Part shown: one piece after another, positions 24,801 through 39,800 of the stretch
How the letters are laid out: every line of letters begins with the position of its first letter
How positions within the stretch are numbered: position 1 is the stretch's first letter
Assembly (NCBI GenBank): GCA_964550635.1
Contig: CAZJZV010000009.1
Coordinates: 1 to 57,081 of the forward strand
Direction: 5' to 3'
From: RGIG4097 sp964550635
Lineage (GTDB): Bacteria; Bacillota; Clostridia; Christensenellales; CAG-917
DNA: 57,081 bases
Position numbers and translations under genes: made by a program
Notes under the pieces: generated by a model
Told to the model about the DNA's origin: nothing
What the model saw: the letters and a program-made list of their open reading frames with translations, nothing else
Database searches by the model: none

Positions 24801-27800
24801 CGCATTCGGGCAGTTTCGGCGGTGGTTTGTTCGGCTACACTTCGGGCGGTTCGACTATCACTTTCAATAATGGAACTCAAGTCAGTGGCGAAATCGACGC
24901 TTACGAAGGAAATATCGCGGGCGGTCGTGCTACCGGTGTTGCGGTAGGCGGTGCGGTCGGCGCAAATATCGACGTTACTCTCAACTTCGCAAATTGCACT
25001 TCAATTCCTATCTACTCGAATATCATCGGCAGATCTTCGCAAACCGTCTCAATCAACGGCACGGACTACGCAAACGCAGGTATGATCGGCGGTGTCGTCG
25101 GTTTCAACGGCGGTACGCTCACCGGCAGAGACGGAGTTTATATCATTCAAACAGGTAGCGTTTTCAACGTCGTTAACGGCTATTACGTCGGCGGTATCGT
25201 CGGCTACAATACAGGTACGGTCACGAACTGCCGTTCCAACGTTTCAAATCTCGGCGGTGACGATTGGAGAGCGAACTACACCGGCGGTGTCATCGGCTAC
25301 AATACCAGCGCAAACGTTTCGGGCGTATACGCAAATTCCAATATCAAAGGTTACAGTTACATTGGCGGATATTTTGGTTATACTTCCGCCGCTTTCACTT
25401 TCAGCAATATCGAGCACTCCGGCACTATCGAGGCTTGGGGTAGTTACGCAGGCGGTTTCGTCGGTCAAGCAGCGGCAAACGTTACGTTTAGCGGTTGTAC
25501 TAATTCGGGCGAAATCGTCGGCACAGGCAACCGCGTAGGCGGTTTCGTCGGTGAGGCAACTAGCGTTACGTTTAGCGGTACGAACTTGAACACCGCCAAT
25601 ATCACCGGCGGTAGCTACAGTTCTTCAAGCGGTCGCTCAAACGGCGATTATACAGGCGGTTTCGTCGGCAAAGGTACGATAGACGTTGCGGCGGGCGCGA
25701 ATTTGCGTGCGGTCGGTGTGGTCAAAGCGTTCGGCAATTACGCGGGCGGTCTGTTCGGCGAATGGACTCTGAAAGAAGTCAGAGCGGTCGGCACTCTCGA
25801 ATTTTACGGCACTGTCGCGGGCAAGGGTTACGTCGGCGGTATCGCGGGCAAATTCGACACCGCAAACAAGGCTCTGACCGGTACGTTCAAGGTCGGCACC
25901 ACTTATGATAGCGTAAACCGCACGAGCAATGGTTCGGTCGAAATCGTCGCACATATCGAAGCGTTTGCAGGCGGTGTGTTCGGCTATGCGTCCGGCGGAT
26001 CAACGGTCACTTTCGTGAACGGCACTTCGATCTCGGGACAACTAGACGCGTGGGAATCCAAAATCACAGGCAACAACGAAGCTTCGGGCAACGTCGTGGG
26101 TGGCGCGGTCGGCGCAAACGTCGGCGTAACTCTTGATTTCAGTGCCTGCACGACCACTCCCATAACTTCAAATATCATCGCAAGAAGGAGCGCAAACGTC
26201 TCTATCAACGGCACAACTTATGAGACCGTGGGTATGATAGGCGGCGTCGTTGGCTTCAATAGCGGTACGATAAAGGGCAACGCAAGCAATTATCTCATCA
26301 ATGCGGGCAATTCAAATATCTTCAATACCGTCGCATCCGCAAAGTATACAGGCGGTGTCGTCGGCTACAACACAGGCTCTCTCACCAACTGCAGAGCGGC
26401 TGCAATCGTAGGTTACTCAAACACCGGATATAGACAAAGTTACACCGGCGGTATCGCGGGGTACAATAGCGGTACGGTCTCGGGTGTGTATACAAATTCC
26501 ACGGTCTACGGCGTGGGGTATACCGGGGGTTACTTCGGGTATACGACCGCGGGGGTGAGCAACGTCTATCACACCGCGACAATCACCGCATCGGGACAGT
26601 ACGTGGGCGGTATCGCGGGTAACGCAAGCGGGGCAACTTTTGCAAACTGCTACCACAAAGGCACTATCACAGGCGGTACGAACGTCGGCGGTATCGTGGG
26701 CGGCGGAACTCCTACGCTCCAAAACTGCTACGTCGAAGTGGACGATAGCAATCTTCTCACAGGCACTACGGTCGGCGGACTGTCGGGCGAAACAGGCGGG
26801 ACGTTCACTAACTCGTGGGCGATTTACTACGGCTCGAACGCATACAGCAAATGCACCGTCAATGCAGGCAAAGCGGTCAGAATAGAGGACGATTTCAAGA
26901 GCACCGCAAAGGTCTATCCCAACAACGGTAATAATTGGAACGTTATCGCATCGAATAGCGTGACGTATTTCTATATCGCAAATCTCTCGGTGGTGAACGG
27001 CAGTTATCTCGGACTGTTCAAGATGACGAACGCGGTAACTCCCACAAGCAGTAATATCGAATACAACAAACCGAACTATATCGTTAGCACCGCAAATGCG
27101 GACGGTTCGGTTGCGTTCAACAGCGTTCAATATATGGGTAGCACCGCAAGCAGTATTCAGGTCAAGAACTGCACAATAAACGACGCAACTGCGAATATCG
27201 GCGGGCAAAACGGCACTAACAACTTCACTTACAACGGCGACCATAAACTCAACAAGACAAATTATACACTTCTCACAGGTGTAAAATATAACAAGGCGAC
27301 CTTCACGTTGACAAGCGGTGACGACGTCAACGTTTCGAGCGCAGGGTATAAGTTTAAAATCGTCATTAGTTACGACTCTACGGGCAATGAAAGCACCGCG
27401 AATAATGACGTCGAAAACCCTGTTTTGGGACAAAAACTCAACGTTCAAGGTCAAGCGATAACCGCATTCGATCTCAGCGCCGCAGATGCAATTTATTGCT
27501 ACAACGGACCCGCCTACGGTATGGAAAAGGCTCCGAACGGCAATGACGGTTACAATATAACCAAATTTGCAACGCAGGGCGTCGGCGTCCTTGAATATGC
27601 AAGCGACTATACGACGAAATTCTATATTTACAGTGCTTATTTCGGCAAGATTGTCTACAACGCAAGCAGTAACGCGAATTATACGACCGTCACGATGACT
27701 CCGCCTACGGTGAGCCTTACCGACGGTGTTCTTACGGATAGAATCCAAAAAGACAAATCTATCTCTTTCAGCGGTACGGCAAACTACGCAAATTCCAAGG

Positions 27801-30800
27801 TTCTCTACTATACGCTGGTGGATTCGGACTTCGGCGTGAGAGCGAACAAAACTAGAGATAATACTTGGGGTAGCGAAGACAATCCGTTCGTCATCAGCAA
27901 CTGGATCTATCTCGTGCGTTTGAGCGACATAGTCAACGGCACTATGCAACCTATCGACTCGGTCGTGGGCTACTCGAAAGCGACCGGCGTGTCGTCGAAA
28001 GCAACCACGATTTTCTACGACGGTTGCTACTTTGAAGTGAGCGCGGATATCGAAATTCCCGCAGGCATAATCTTCAATCCTATCGGCGGACGAGTGGTGA
28101 ACAACGTGACTTCCTACAACCAAGGTATCACTTCCGCGACTTCCCCGACAGGCACGAAAGTCAGTTATTTCGGCGGTAATTTCGTGGGTGCGAACGGCAT
28201 CAGAAATATCAATATCGGCAATCATTTCAACTATACGACAAACGCACCCGACTTCGTCGGTCTGTTCGGCTATATCGACGTCTTGAAAGCGAATACGGGC
28301 AAGGCGGGCGTGAAGAATATCGCGGTCAGCGGAACTATCAAGGGTACGGACTACGTGGGCGGTATCGTCGGCTACGCGAAGAACGCAGTCATCGATTCGG
28401 CTTACGTTTCGGCAAGCTCGACCGCAACTTGCACTGTCGGCGGTGATGATTACGTCGGCTCTATTGCGGGCTATCTCGGCGCGGGTTGCGAACTCTACAC
28501 CACGAACGTTGCAGACGGCACGGTATCGAGCCAATACGTCACCGTTCAAGGCACGAACTTCGTTGGCGGATTCATCGGCGCAATCGAACAAACCGCAGGT
28601 TACGATGCGGGCGGTAACACCTGCGTCGTGGGCGGGAACGGAAACAAAGTCCTGAAACTCGTCGGAAACGGCACTATCACCGCAACCGGCGATTACGTGG
28701 GTGGTATCGTGGGCGCGATCAAGAGCAACTCTTCGACGAGCATAACCAAATTCGCTCCCAACTTCGCAAGGAATACGGCGAATATCTCGGCGCGTAACTA
28801 CGTGGGCGGTATCGTGGGCGCGGTTCTCGGCTCCAACGTTATCTCGCTCGAAAACGCGGAAAATTCCAACGCGAACACTTGGTCGTATAACGGCACAAGC
28901 ACCGGCAGTACCGTTTCGACCGTGGGTGGCACCGACTACGTCGGCGGTATCGCGGGCTATCTCGACGGCGGAAACAACCTGTTCACCAGAGTGTTCTCCA
29001 CCGCAAACGTCAACGGCGGAAGTTACGTGGGCGGTCTTGTCGGTCAAGTCAAGGGCGGTACGTTCAACTCCTGTTTCGTCACCGAACCCGGCACCAACGT
29101 CGTGGCATTCTCGACGGATAAAGTCGTGGCAAGCACGCAGTATGCAGGCGGTATCGCAGGCTCGGCGGACGGCGCAAACGTGTCCTTCAACGACTGCTAC
29201 GTGCAAGGTTTCAAGTGGAGCAGAGTCAGCACGTCTTCGGGCGGTGTTGCGGGCTATGCGTCATCCACCGTTAAATTTGAAAATTCGTGGGCGTTGTATC
29301 TTGCGATCAACGCCGACTACACCACCGTTTCCAAAAACGGGAACGGCAAATATATCATTGCGGATCCCGAAGTGGAAAGCGACAACAACTCGGCAGTACA
29401 AACCGCGACGATTTACGAAACGTTCGTGTTCGCGGGATTGCAAGCAAACACCACTCTCACCGGTTCGAGCAATATGAGAGCGGTCAAGACGGCAAGCCAA
29501 GCAGGGAAGGGCATAATCCCGCTCGGCATTACGCTTCCCACCCATAGCGGCGCGCTCACCAACGATACGGACAAAGTCCAACTCGTCTTCTACGACGTGA
29601 GCGGAACCGAAACCGCCACCGACAACGCTTTCAATGCGGAAAACGATAGCAGTTCGAACGCTACGATGCTTTATATCTATCTCGCAATCGGCAAAGAGTC
29701 GATGTCCGTCTGCCGTCGTCAAGTGGTGTTCAACAACGTTTCGGACTACACCAGCGCAACCGCATGGCAAAATGCGTACTTGTCCTTGACGAAACCCATT
29801 CAGTACAGGGCAAATCAATACAAAGCAACGGTCTCGCTCACGAACACCGCAGGTCCTTACGAAGGCGCGTTCCAAATCTCGTTCATCGCGAATTACACCG
29901 TGTCGGGCGGAACGCTTTCGGGCACCTACGTTTACGTCAGCAGAAATACGTCTTTCAGTTATTCTAAAAACAGTTCGGTCGCACCGCTCATCATCGCGAA
30001 TATGACCGATTGGAATAATTTTGCAAACACAGTACGTGGAACGCAAGGCACTTGGACGGGCGCCGTCAAACTGACGGCAAATATCGGCACGGCATCCAAT
30101 CCCGTGACTTTGCCCGCAGGTTACTGCTCAACGACCGACATTAATAAATTCCGTTTTGGCGGAACCTTCGACGGCAACGGATATACGATCACCGTCAATT
30201 TGACGAATAGCAACCAAGGCACTACAAATGAAATTAGTCTCTTCCCGCAGGCGGCGGGCGCGACTTTCATGAACTTGACAGTTGCAGGCTCCGTCGGCGT
30301 AGTGACCACCGATTCAAACGGCAATCCCACCGCCGATGCATCCGCGGCAGGCAGTGATATCGGCGCATTCGTCGGTATTGCACGTGGCAATCTCACTTTC
30401 CTGAACTGCAAAAACCAAGCATTCGTCAGTGGTGGTATGGGACACAATACCGGTGGTCTTGTCGGCACGGCGGGCAACAACAACGTCACTTTCATCGACT
30501 GCGTCAACGAAGGTAGTGTTATCAGTGCCGGCAACTTCTCTTCAAACGGAACGGTTCAATTCGGCGTCGGCGGTATCATCGGTTCTACCGGTACTTCGAC
30601 TACGGGTTCTGTAATTCTTGAAAGTTGTCGTAATTCGGGTCCCATTGCGTCCGATGCAAACGTCGGCGGTATCATTGGTTTGTCCGCAAGCACCTGTACC
30701 ATCAGAAACTGCGGTAATACCGGCAACGTAACAGGCGCATCCGCATACGAGAGCGATACTTGCGTAGGCGGTATTGCGGGTATCGGCACTCAAGACGGTA

Positions 30801-33800
30801 ACTTGAACATATACGCATGCTACAACACCGGAGATATTCTCGCTTACGGAAACAAAGCGGGCGGTATTCTCGGCGGTGACAGTCAATATACAACAGTCGG
30901 TTCGAAAGAAACGAAGATTTACTATTGCTACAACACAGGCTCGGTCACGACGGGCGGTCCTAGTCCTAAAACGTCAGGCGGCGGCGGTGTTCAAGCGGCA
31001 GGTATCGTCGGCACTCTGACCTATATCGACATTCAATATTGCTACAACGTCGGCACGATTAGAGCAAATGGTGTTGTTTATACAGGCTCTGCCGCAGGTG
31101 TTAACGTCTTCCCGCATGCTCGTATCGGCGGGATCGGCGGATATGCAGGCGACAATGCAAAGATCGTCTTGAAGAACTGCTACAACGTTGGTTTGATAGT
31201 TATCGGCGGTAACATTAGAACCGCAACAGGCGATTATAACGACTCGTCTTATGCAGCGGGTATTTTGGGCGAAATCGAAGATAACTTCTACAACAGCAAC
31301 GTTGATATTGCAAACAACTATTCACTGAAATATCAGGTTCACAGACTATACAAACTAAAAGACGGCGGCGGAACTGCTCCGTCAACTGCGGACGGTGGTT
31401 TGCAATCCGGTTGGGATAGTTACGAATGGCAAACTTATGCCCAAAATACGACGGACTGTTCTTACAGCGGTGCGGTAATTGATTCCATTGCAGATTTCAC
31501 TTCCGCTTATTTCAGCGGTGCGAGCGAAAGGATTATACCTTTGGCAAATGCCGCTACCTATTCGAACATTATTTCGAACAAAGTTGTTGACGGAAGTGGC
31601 AATGAAATCCGTACCGACCACCTTAATTCAACCGACTATAACACCGGCAATTCGGCTGTTATGAATACCACAGGCACGAAGACCTATGGCGGTGCTACAA
31701 CCGTTACCGCAACCAACGTCAATACCGGTATTGAAAACGGCGCTCTCGGTGGATATATCTACGTTTACGGTTGCTTGCCTCAACTTGCGTGCTTCGCACT
31801 CGACACCAAGAACGGTCTTGCGATGACTTCCATGGGTTACGGCTACGACGAAGTCAACGAACGCTACGTTTTGCAACCCGCAGGCGGTGTGGAGAATCCC
31901 TATATCATCAAAGACGGCATTGACTTCATGAGTATCAATGCAATCACGCAATCTAGGGGGAATCATTACGATTTTGCAAATGCCAACATAGAATTTGCAG
32001 ATAGCACCAACAACCTGTCTGGTGATATTTGCACCTATATTAATTTGCCTACGCAAACAAGCGATATTGCAAACGCATACAAGTTCACGAACGGCAAGAA
32101 TAATCAATCCACCGCAGGCAAGAGCTATCATATTTATTCAGAGGGCGCAGTTGTCAAACAACAAAAGAACTACTTTGAAACGGGTGTAAACTCCTATTCG
32201 GGTAGCGGTCAATGGAAGTCGAGAAATGCCTACTACAACGGCTCTTCTTTGACGACAGGGGCGGAAATATACACAGTCAATATCTATCCTGTGGGTATGT
32301 TCGGCAATAGCGGTAACCGCTCGTTCAAAGGTAACATTGACGGCAGACTCAAGACTATCAATGCGAACAATATCCACCAAACCGTTTGGGACAATTCGTC
32401 CAAAGCGGAAGTCAGGGGATTGAAACTTGATAGAACGATAGGACACTCGGCGGACGTATATGCGGGACTCTTTGCATTCATAGAGAATGCAACGGTGTCG
32501 AATATCAAAGCGTCGGGATCTATCACCGGTAGGTCTATATCGTCGGGCGGTAACGTCCACGTCGGTATCGTCGGCTATGCGAAAGGGGAGTCCACCATAG
32601 ACGGTTTGGAAGCGGTCGGCTTGACCATTCAAGCGTTGAACGGCACGGGCGGAAGTCGCACGAACGCGGTCGGCGGTATCATTGGCGTTGCCGAACCCGC
32701 AAGCGAACAAACTCTCACAATCAAGAACTGCAAAGTGTCGGGCGCAACCACCGTCACCGGCTTTGCTCCCAATATTGGCGGTATCATCGGTTTGTCGTCG
32801 TCCTATAACAACGCAGGCGCAAGCGCGCAGGTCGTCGTCCAAAACTGCAACGTCCAAAGCGCAACCCTGTCCACAACAGGCACGAAGACTCTCGTCGGCG
32901 GTATCGTCGGCAAGTGCTCGGATAACGGCTCTCTCACCGTCACAGGCTCGTCCGTCGGCACGATCGGCAATCTTACCACGTCCGATTCAAACTACTCGGT
33001 CACCATAAAAGGCGACTACGCAATCGGCGGTATCGCGGGCAATGCGGTTGCAAACGCCAATTCCAACATGGCGTTCATCGACTGTACGGTCTACGGCGAC
33101 GTCGTCATCGAGCGTACCGGTACGACCAACGATTCCACTTACGGCACCGCAATCGGTGGTATCGTCGGCTACATTTCAAACGATGCAAACGCATTCTCAC
33201 TCTTCCGTGGCGCACTCGGATTCCACGGCACCATAAACGCAAGCGTAGGCTCTGCAACCGTCAAGAATATCGGCGGCGCGGTCGGATATATGGGCACGTC
33301 CGCAGTATTCGACTCGATCGACGTCAATATCTACGGCAAAATCGTCACTCCCAATGCGGGTACGACCGAGAATATCGGCGGTTTCGCGGGCTACAACGCG
33401 GGCGGTACTCTCGACGGCGAATTCTTCGTCGCTCCCGTCCTTGACTGCGAAAATGCGAACTACGTCGGCGGTTTCATCGGACTCAACGGCGGCAACACCG
33501 CTATCACGCGTACTTCTGAAATCTACACCGCAAAAGAAAACGGCACTTCGGGTAATCCCGTCGAAAACGGCGGTGGTTCAATTCTCGGCAAAAACTACGT
33601 CGGCGGGTTCATCGGCGGTAACTCCGCAAGCGGGGATAGCGGTCTTTATATCGGCGCGAAAGAGTTCCTCGGCGCAAGCTTCGGCTCGGACGGCGACAAG
33701 GCTAATATCATCCTTTATTCTTCCGTCGACGGCAAAGCGTATATCGGCGGTTTCCTCGGCAGAAACGAAGGCAATCTCTACGGCGAGTATTGTCAGGTCG

Positions 33801-36800
33801 TCAACGCAGGTCAGGTCGGCGCGGGCAATTCATCAAAGGGTACGTCGTCAACCTACGTCGAAATCATCGGCGGCGTCATCGGCTCGAACGGCGCAACTTC
33901 GACTATCGTCTTCGGTGCGAACGCAAGCTTCCAAAACAACGGTCAGGTCGGCAATAGCGCATATACCACCGCATATCAGAAGTTCATCGGCGGTATTCTC
34001 GGTGCGAACGCAGGCACTTTCAACAATACGGGTATCCTTGTCAACACCGGCAACGTCTACGGCTATGAGTACGTCGGCGGTGCTATCGGCTTGCTCATAA
34101 GCGGTACCATTAGCGGTACGCTTTCAAACGGCGTCAGTTCGTCGGGTGAGTCGTTTGCCGCGGACTCCGACGCTTTCGCTTGCGACGAAAACGCCGCAAC
34201 CACCGGCTCCGCCACCGTCACCGCAGAAAAGAACGTCGGCGGCGTCATCGGCGCAATGCTCGGCGGCGCAACAATCGGATCTTCTTCCGCATCCACCCAC
34301 CTTTACAACTACGGCACCGTCACCGCTACGAACGCTATCTCAAACGCGGGCGGTATCATCGGGCTTATGTACGGCACCATTCAGGGTAGCAGTGCAAATA
34401 AGGTCGTATTTGAAAACCACGGTCAAGTCGTCGCAAACAACTTCGCGGGCGGTATCATCGGCGTCGTGGACGGTCTCATCGACAACGCGTCCTTCTCCAA
34501 CTACTCCGCGCAGATGGAATTCGGCGGAAATACCGCTATGGGCGGCGCTATCGGCGCAATCACCACCGGTTACGGCAACACGCACTTCCCGTCGTCAACC
34601 GTCACTTCGGTCGGCACAAATTACAATACCAATAATATCGCAACACATATCACCAACACCCACTTCGCCTATCAGGCTAGCGAGGGCAGTACCGACCAAG
34701 TCACCGTCACCGCAAACGGCTCCAAAGACGGCGAACAAACTATCGGCTCCACCTACTTCAAAGGCGGTCTGGGCGGCGTCATCGGCGTCATCAACGCAAG
34801 CGATATAAGCGATACGAACTACTGGAGCGGTAACTCCTACTACGTCAACGGTAACGTCAAGGGTACGGGCGTCGACGGCGTAGGCGGTCTTGTCGGCGCA
34901 ATCGACGGCTCAAAGGTCGTCATCGAAAACATGCTCGTCTATCAGTCCGCTATCGAAGGCGCGAACAACGTCGGCGGTATCGTTGGCTACAACGCGTCGG
35001 GCGTGACTTCCGCTCCTTCTATCATCAACTGCTTCAACGTCAAAGGTACGATCGCGGGTACGTCCAACTACGGCGGTATCGTCGGCAATGCGGTGAACAC
35101 CTACACCGACGGTTCCTACTGGATCTTGCCGTTCTCGAACGACGTTCTCAACAAGGTCGACCCGAACAATATCAGCGGTACTTTGAACGCGTCGTTCAAC
35201 GTGGCGGGCAGTGGCAAGAGTGGATATAAGACCGCTCTCACCGCAGTCACCACCACGAATACCGACACCACCACGACAAATGGCGAAACCACCAAGATCG
35301 TTACCACCACAACGACCACCGGCGGTCAACTCTTCACGTCAAATAGCGGCGCGACTCTCACAGGCGCGGCGGATATGAACACGACGCTCTACTACGCAAC
35401 CGTCAAGGTCGTCACCACTTCCACTCTCGACACGACAAATGACGAGTGGACTACAACCGAAGCTACCACCACCACTTACACCGCGGTCGGCACACCCAAA
35501 GACATCCTGAACTTCTCGGTGTCCTATATGTCCGCAAACTCCGGCGAGCCGTCCGCTCTCGGTTACGCAAGTTGGGAAGCGCTCGCAACCGCATATAACC
35601 CCGATATTCTCTACAATCCCGCTCACGGCTTCGGCTCTTACGGCGACGCGGGTAATATCGTCTACTCGACAGGGGATATCGAACACGGTTTCTTCTACGT
35701 CTATGCGCAGGACGGCGCAACAGGCGCAAACGCTACTATCTCGGTGGATATCACAGGCAACGAACTCGCTCAGTGGAATATCATCGCGAATACCCCCGTC
35801 AAGGGCACTATCGACAACTCCGCGATGACCTACGACAACTCCGCTATCGAAGTCGGTCATATCTACACCAAAGCCACCGTCCCCAACGGCTCGGGTTACT
35901 ACGTCTACTTCTACGGCACCACGCCTAACCCGAGCGATAACAACGCAGAATCCGATTACTCCGCTCTCGACGTCAGAGGAAAGAGCAGTAGCGGTCAGAC
36001 CGGCACTATCTACTTCGATTGGGACACCAACGCAAAAGAAAGCTCGACAAGCAATTACGGCGCAGTCGGCAACGTCCTCGTCTACTTCAGAAAGGTCACA
36101 ATGGAATCAGGTCTTGTCTACAACGGTATGCAACGCTACGCGCCTATCGTCGATATGACCTACAAACTCGACACCGCAAGCTCGTCCACTGACAGTATCA
36201 ATCAGTCTTACTACTACTTCGCGGGCACCACGGACGGCTCCGTCAATACCGCTACAAACGCAGGCACTTACGACGTCAAAGCAAATATCTGGTTCCGCGA
36301 CTCCGCAGGCGAAGTCATCACTATCGGCTCGGTCGACTCCACCGTCAACAACGAATACAAGTGGACGATAAATCAACGCGAACTCGAACTCACCGATAAG
36401 ACGAGCACTTCCGTCGGTATCTACGACAATACCTACAAACACTACGTGGAATTTGTCGTCGAAAACTCCGTCTACGACGGCACCGAACTCCTGAAACTCC
36501 TGTCTATCAAGGCGGAAGGCGCAACGGTCAGCACGTTGAACAATAGCATGCCCACCTTGGGACAAAATAGCACCACTGCGTACTACACCGAGTCCAACGG
36601 CGAAAGTTCCACCGCCGAAAACGACTGCTCTTATACCGTGGTCGGCGGGGCGTATTCCGAAGCGTCGTCCGTCCAAACTTACACCTATACATTCAGAGTC
36701 TACTTCAATCAGGCAGGCTCCCACAAGGTCGAAGTTTCCGCAAATACGAACGACAATATCGGCAAGAACTACAAACTCGGCACCAACACTCTCACCGTCC

Positions 36801-39800
36801 AAGTCAACAGACGTAAACTCACCATTAGCACGACTTATTCGGGCAGTGCTCCGTACACCTACAACGGCGGTGCAAGTTACCAAGGCTTGACGAGAATTAC
36901 TATCGGCGGTAGCAACGCAAACGAAGGTTTCGTCGGCACCGATTATAACTCCGTCAAATTCACCGTCAGCGGCACTGCAACCGTAGGTAGTTCGCAGAAA
37001 AATAACCTTATCGCTATTAGTGATCTCAACAGACAGGGTAGCTCTATCTACTACAACGTGATGGCAACCGACGCCGCAACCTACAACGTGACTATCACCA
37101 AGCCGAGCACCGCTTCGGGCGTGGCTAAAAACTATACGATTTCAGGCTCGTCGTCGTTCAGTTGGACTATCGCAAAATACGACATAGAGACGAGCGGTCT
37201 GACTATCAAAGATACCACCGTCACCTACGACGGCAAGGCGCATTATATCGATTCCGAAGGCGGTAGCGGTACCGGTAGCTCCAACCAAGAAACACTCGGC
37301 AAAGAAACCATTACGTTCAGAGTCAACGTAACCTATTCGGGTACGGGCGGTTCTAGCTTCGCGGTCAACGTCGGAACTTACACCGCTTCCATTAGCGCGG
37401 ATAGCCAAGGCTCTACCGGCGGCACCGGCACCGTCGTAAGAGAGAACGGATGCTTGTCCAAAGTCCCCGTCGAAAACGCGGCGGACAACTACAATATCAC
37501 CTTCAAAGGCACCACGACCGGCACTGCGACGTTGACCATCAATCAAGCGGAAATCAAGGTTACCGCTTGGAACGTCGGCTCCTACGTCTACACAGGCTCC
37601 AATCAAGGTCCGTCCGTCACGAAAGTGAACGTCGGCGGAACAGATTGCACGTCGATTGCCTACTCGAACAACCAAGTCACGATTTCAAACGTGTTCGGCA
37701 GTGAAACTCTCACTCTCACCGCAACCGGATTCAGAAACAAGGACGCAGGTTCTTACACCGCAAAAGTCACCGCAATCGCAAGCGCAACCGGAAACAACGC
37801 GGCGGGCGCAACGCAAGTCGGCAACTACAAACTCGTCACGGACAATTCCACTGCGTACACGATTGCGAAATCAAAGATTTCGTTCACCTACACCGGCACA
37901 GTCGGCGACAAGGTCTACGACGGCACGACTAAGTACGAAGGATTCAACGCGTCGAGTTATTCGATTTCGACGTCCAACGGCGGTTCGACTTCTAACGGTG
38001 CTATCACTCTCAGTGACGCGCATTACTGGAACGGCACGTCCGCAGTGGCGGATACCAACGTCAAGACGGGTACGCAAGCGTACAGCGTGCGTTTCAACGC
38101 AACTCTCAAAGATAGCGCAAACTACGAATGGACTTCGGGTAGCGGCGTCTACACCACTTCCGCAACCGCGCATATCACTCCCAAGGGATTGACCGTCACT
38201 CTCAACGACTACAACAACCGCGCGTATAAGTCCTTCGACAACGACGAGAACTACGCAACGATAACTTCAAGCGGCGGCAAGGATGCAAAGAGCAAATCTC
38301 AACGCACCGGCAAAGGTATCACCGTCAGTGGATTCATCACTTCGGATTCGGGTATTGTGCTCGACGCATTCTTCAGAGAAGAAAACAGAAACCGTGCGGA
38401 CTTCGACGAGTACGTCAACGGCATTTCAAAGGATGCAAACGGCAACTATTCGGCGGGCAGTTCGGACAAGAAGATGCTTGAATTCAAACTTTCGTCCACG
38501 AATAACAAACATCTCAACTACTACATTGCGGACGTAGAACACAAGGGCGGTTCGAGTGCGCTCGCAACTGCGATAACGGCGGCTTCCGCACCTACGCAAC
38601 TCTACGTGCTTTGCAAGGATTCGCAAATCACTTCGACCAAGATAAATAACGTTGCGACTTACAAATCGTCCACGCTCTCTATCGAAATCACGAAGTACAC
38701 CGCAAAAGCGGACTACAGCAACACCACTCAAAGTTACGCAAAAGCGGACAACTCCTACAATACGGATTGGGTGGAAGTGACGGGTAAACTCCGCGTGCCT
38801 AGCTCGTGGAAACTCGACGTGGAAGTCGAAGTCGAAAACGGTTGGATGACCGAAAACGGACAAGCAAAAGAATACAAGAAGTACACTCGTATCGTCGGTC
38901 GCGCGTCGAGCGCAAATCTCGGTGCGACACTGAAGTCTGCAAGCGGTAAAGACTTGTGCGTGAATCTTCGCAACCAACCTACTCTCGTCATCGGCTACTT
39001 CGTGGCGACCGCAGACGGCTATCAAGTCGGCTCAGTGGCGGGCTTGCTCATCGCAACCGAATACTACAAGGGCAACTTCAAGGACGAAACGAGCACTACC
39101 GAAGATAAGGCGTACAACTTCAACGTCGTGCCTATGGCAGTGCCGACCGGTGTCGAACTCGACACGTCGACCTATCCGACCACTTGGGAAGGTTTCCTCG
39201 AAGCGTACTACACCAAATATAACGTGTCTTACGACATAACCACGCACCCCGCGTACGCAACCTATCAATCAGTCGCCGCTGAGTATAAGACCGCAACCGG
39301 ATTCGATCTCGAAGAACCCGCTTACGGTATCTATATCTACGAAGACAACGAAGAAACCGGTTACTACTACTGGCAACCTATCGAAATCGAAATGCCCACC
39401 TACACCAAGTTCGTGCAAGTGAACGACTTCGATATGATCGTCACCGACCGCGACTTGCAACTCTTGCAAGAATCCTTCGGTAACAACTGGGGCGCGGGCA
39501 AGACTTATCTCTCGAACGTCGTCTTGTTCAACGTAGGCAGTGTCGCAGTGTTGAACAATTCCGTGTTCGCAGGCGACTTCAACGGCACCTACGACGGAGC
39601 AGGATACACAATCAACCACCTGACCATTCTTGCGAACGTAACGAGCGGAGACGTCGCAAATATCGGTATGTTCTCGCATCTCGGCGCACCGTCCACCACG
39701 ACTTCGTCGGGTGAACCCACCGTCAACACCAGCGAAATCACTTCGATCAATATCCGCAATGCGAATATCCAAGTATATGACTCTCGCACGAGCGGTACGC

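Noticed and set aside
26417..29206. 929-codon open frame antisense to the giant gene
   Set aside because: It is an exact shadow of the GLUG repeats. The codon bias and repeat pattern of the plus-strand gene keep this frame open; there is no ribosome binding site, promoter or recognisable domain.
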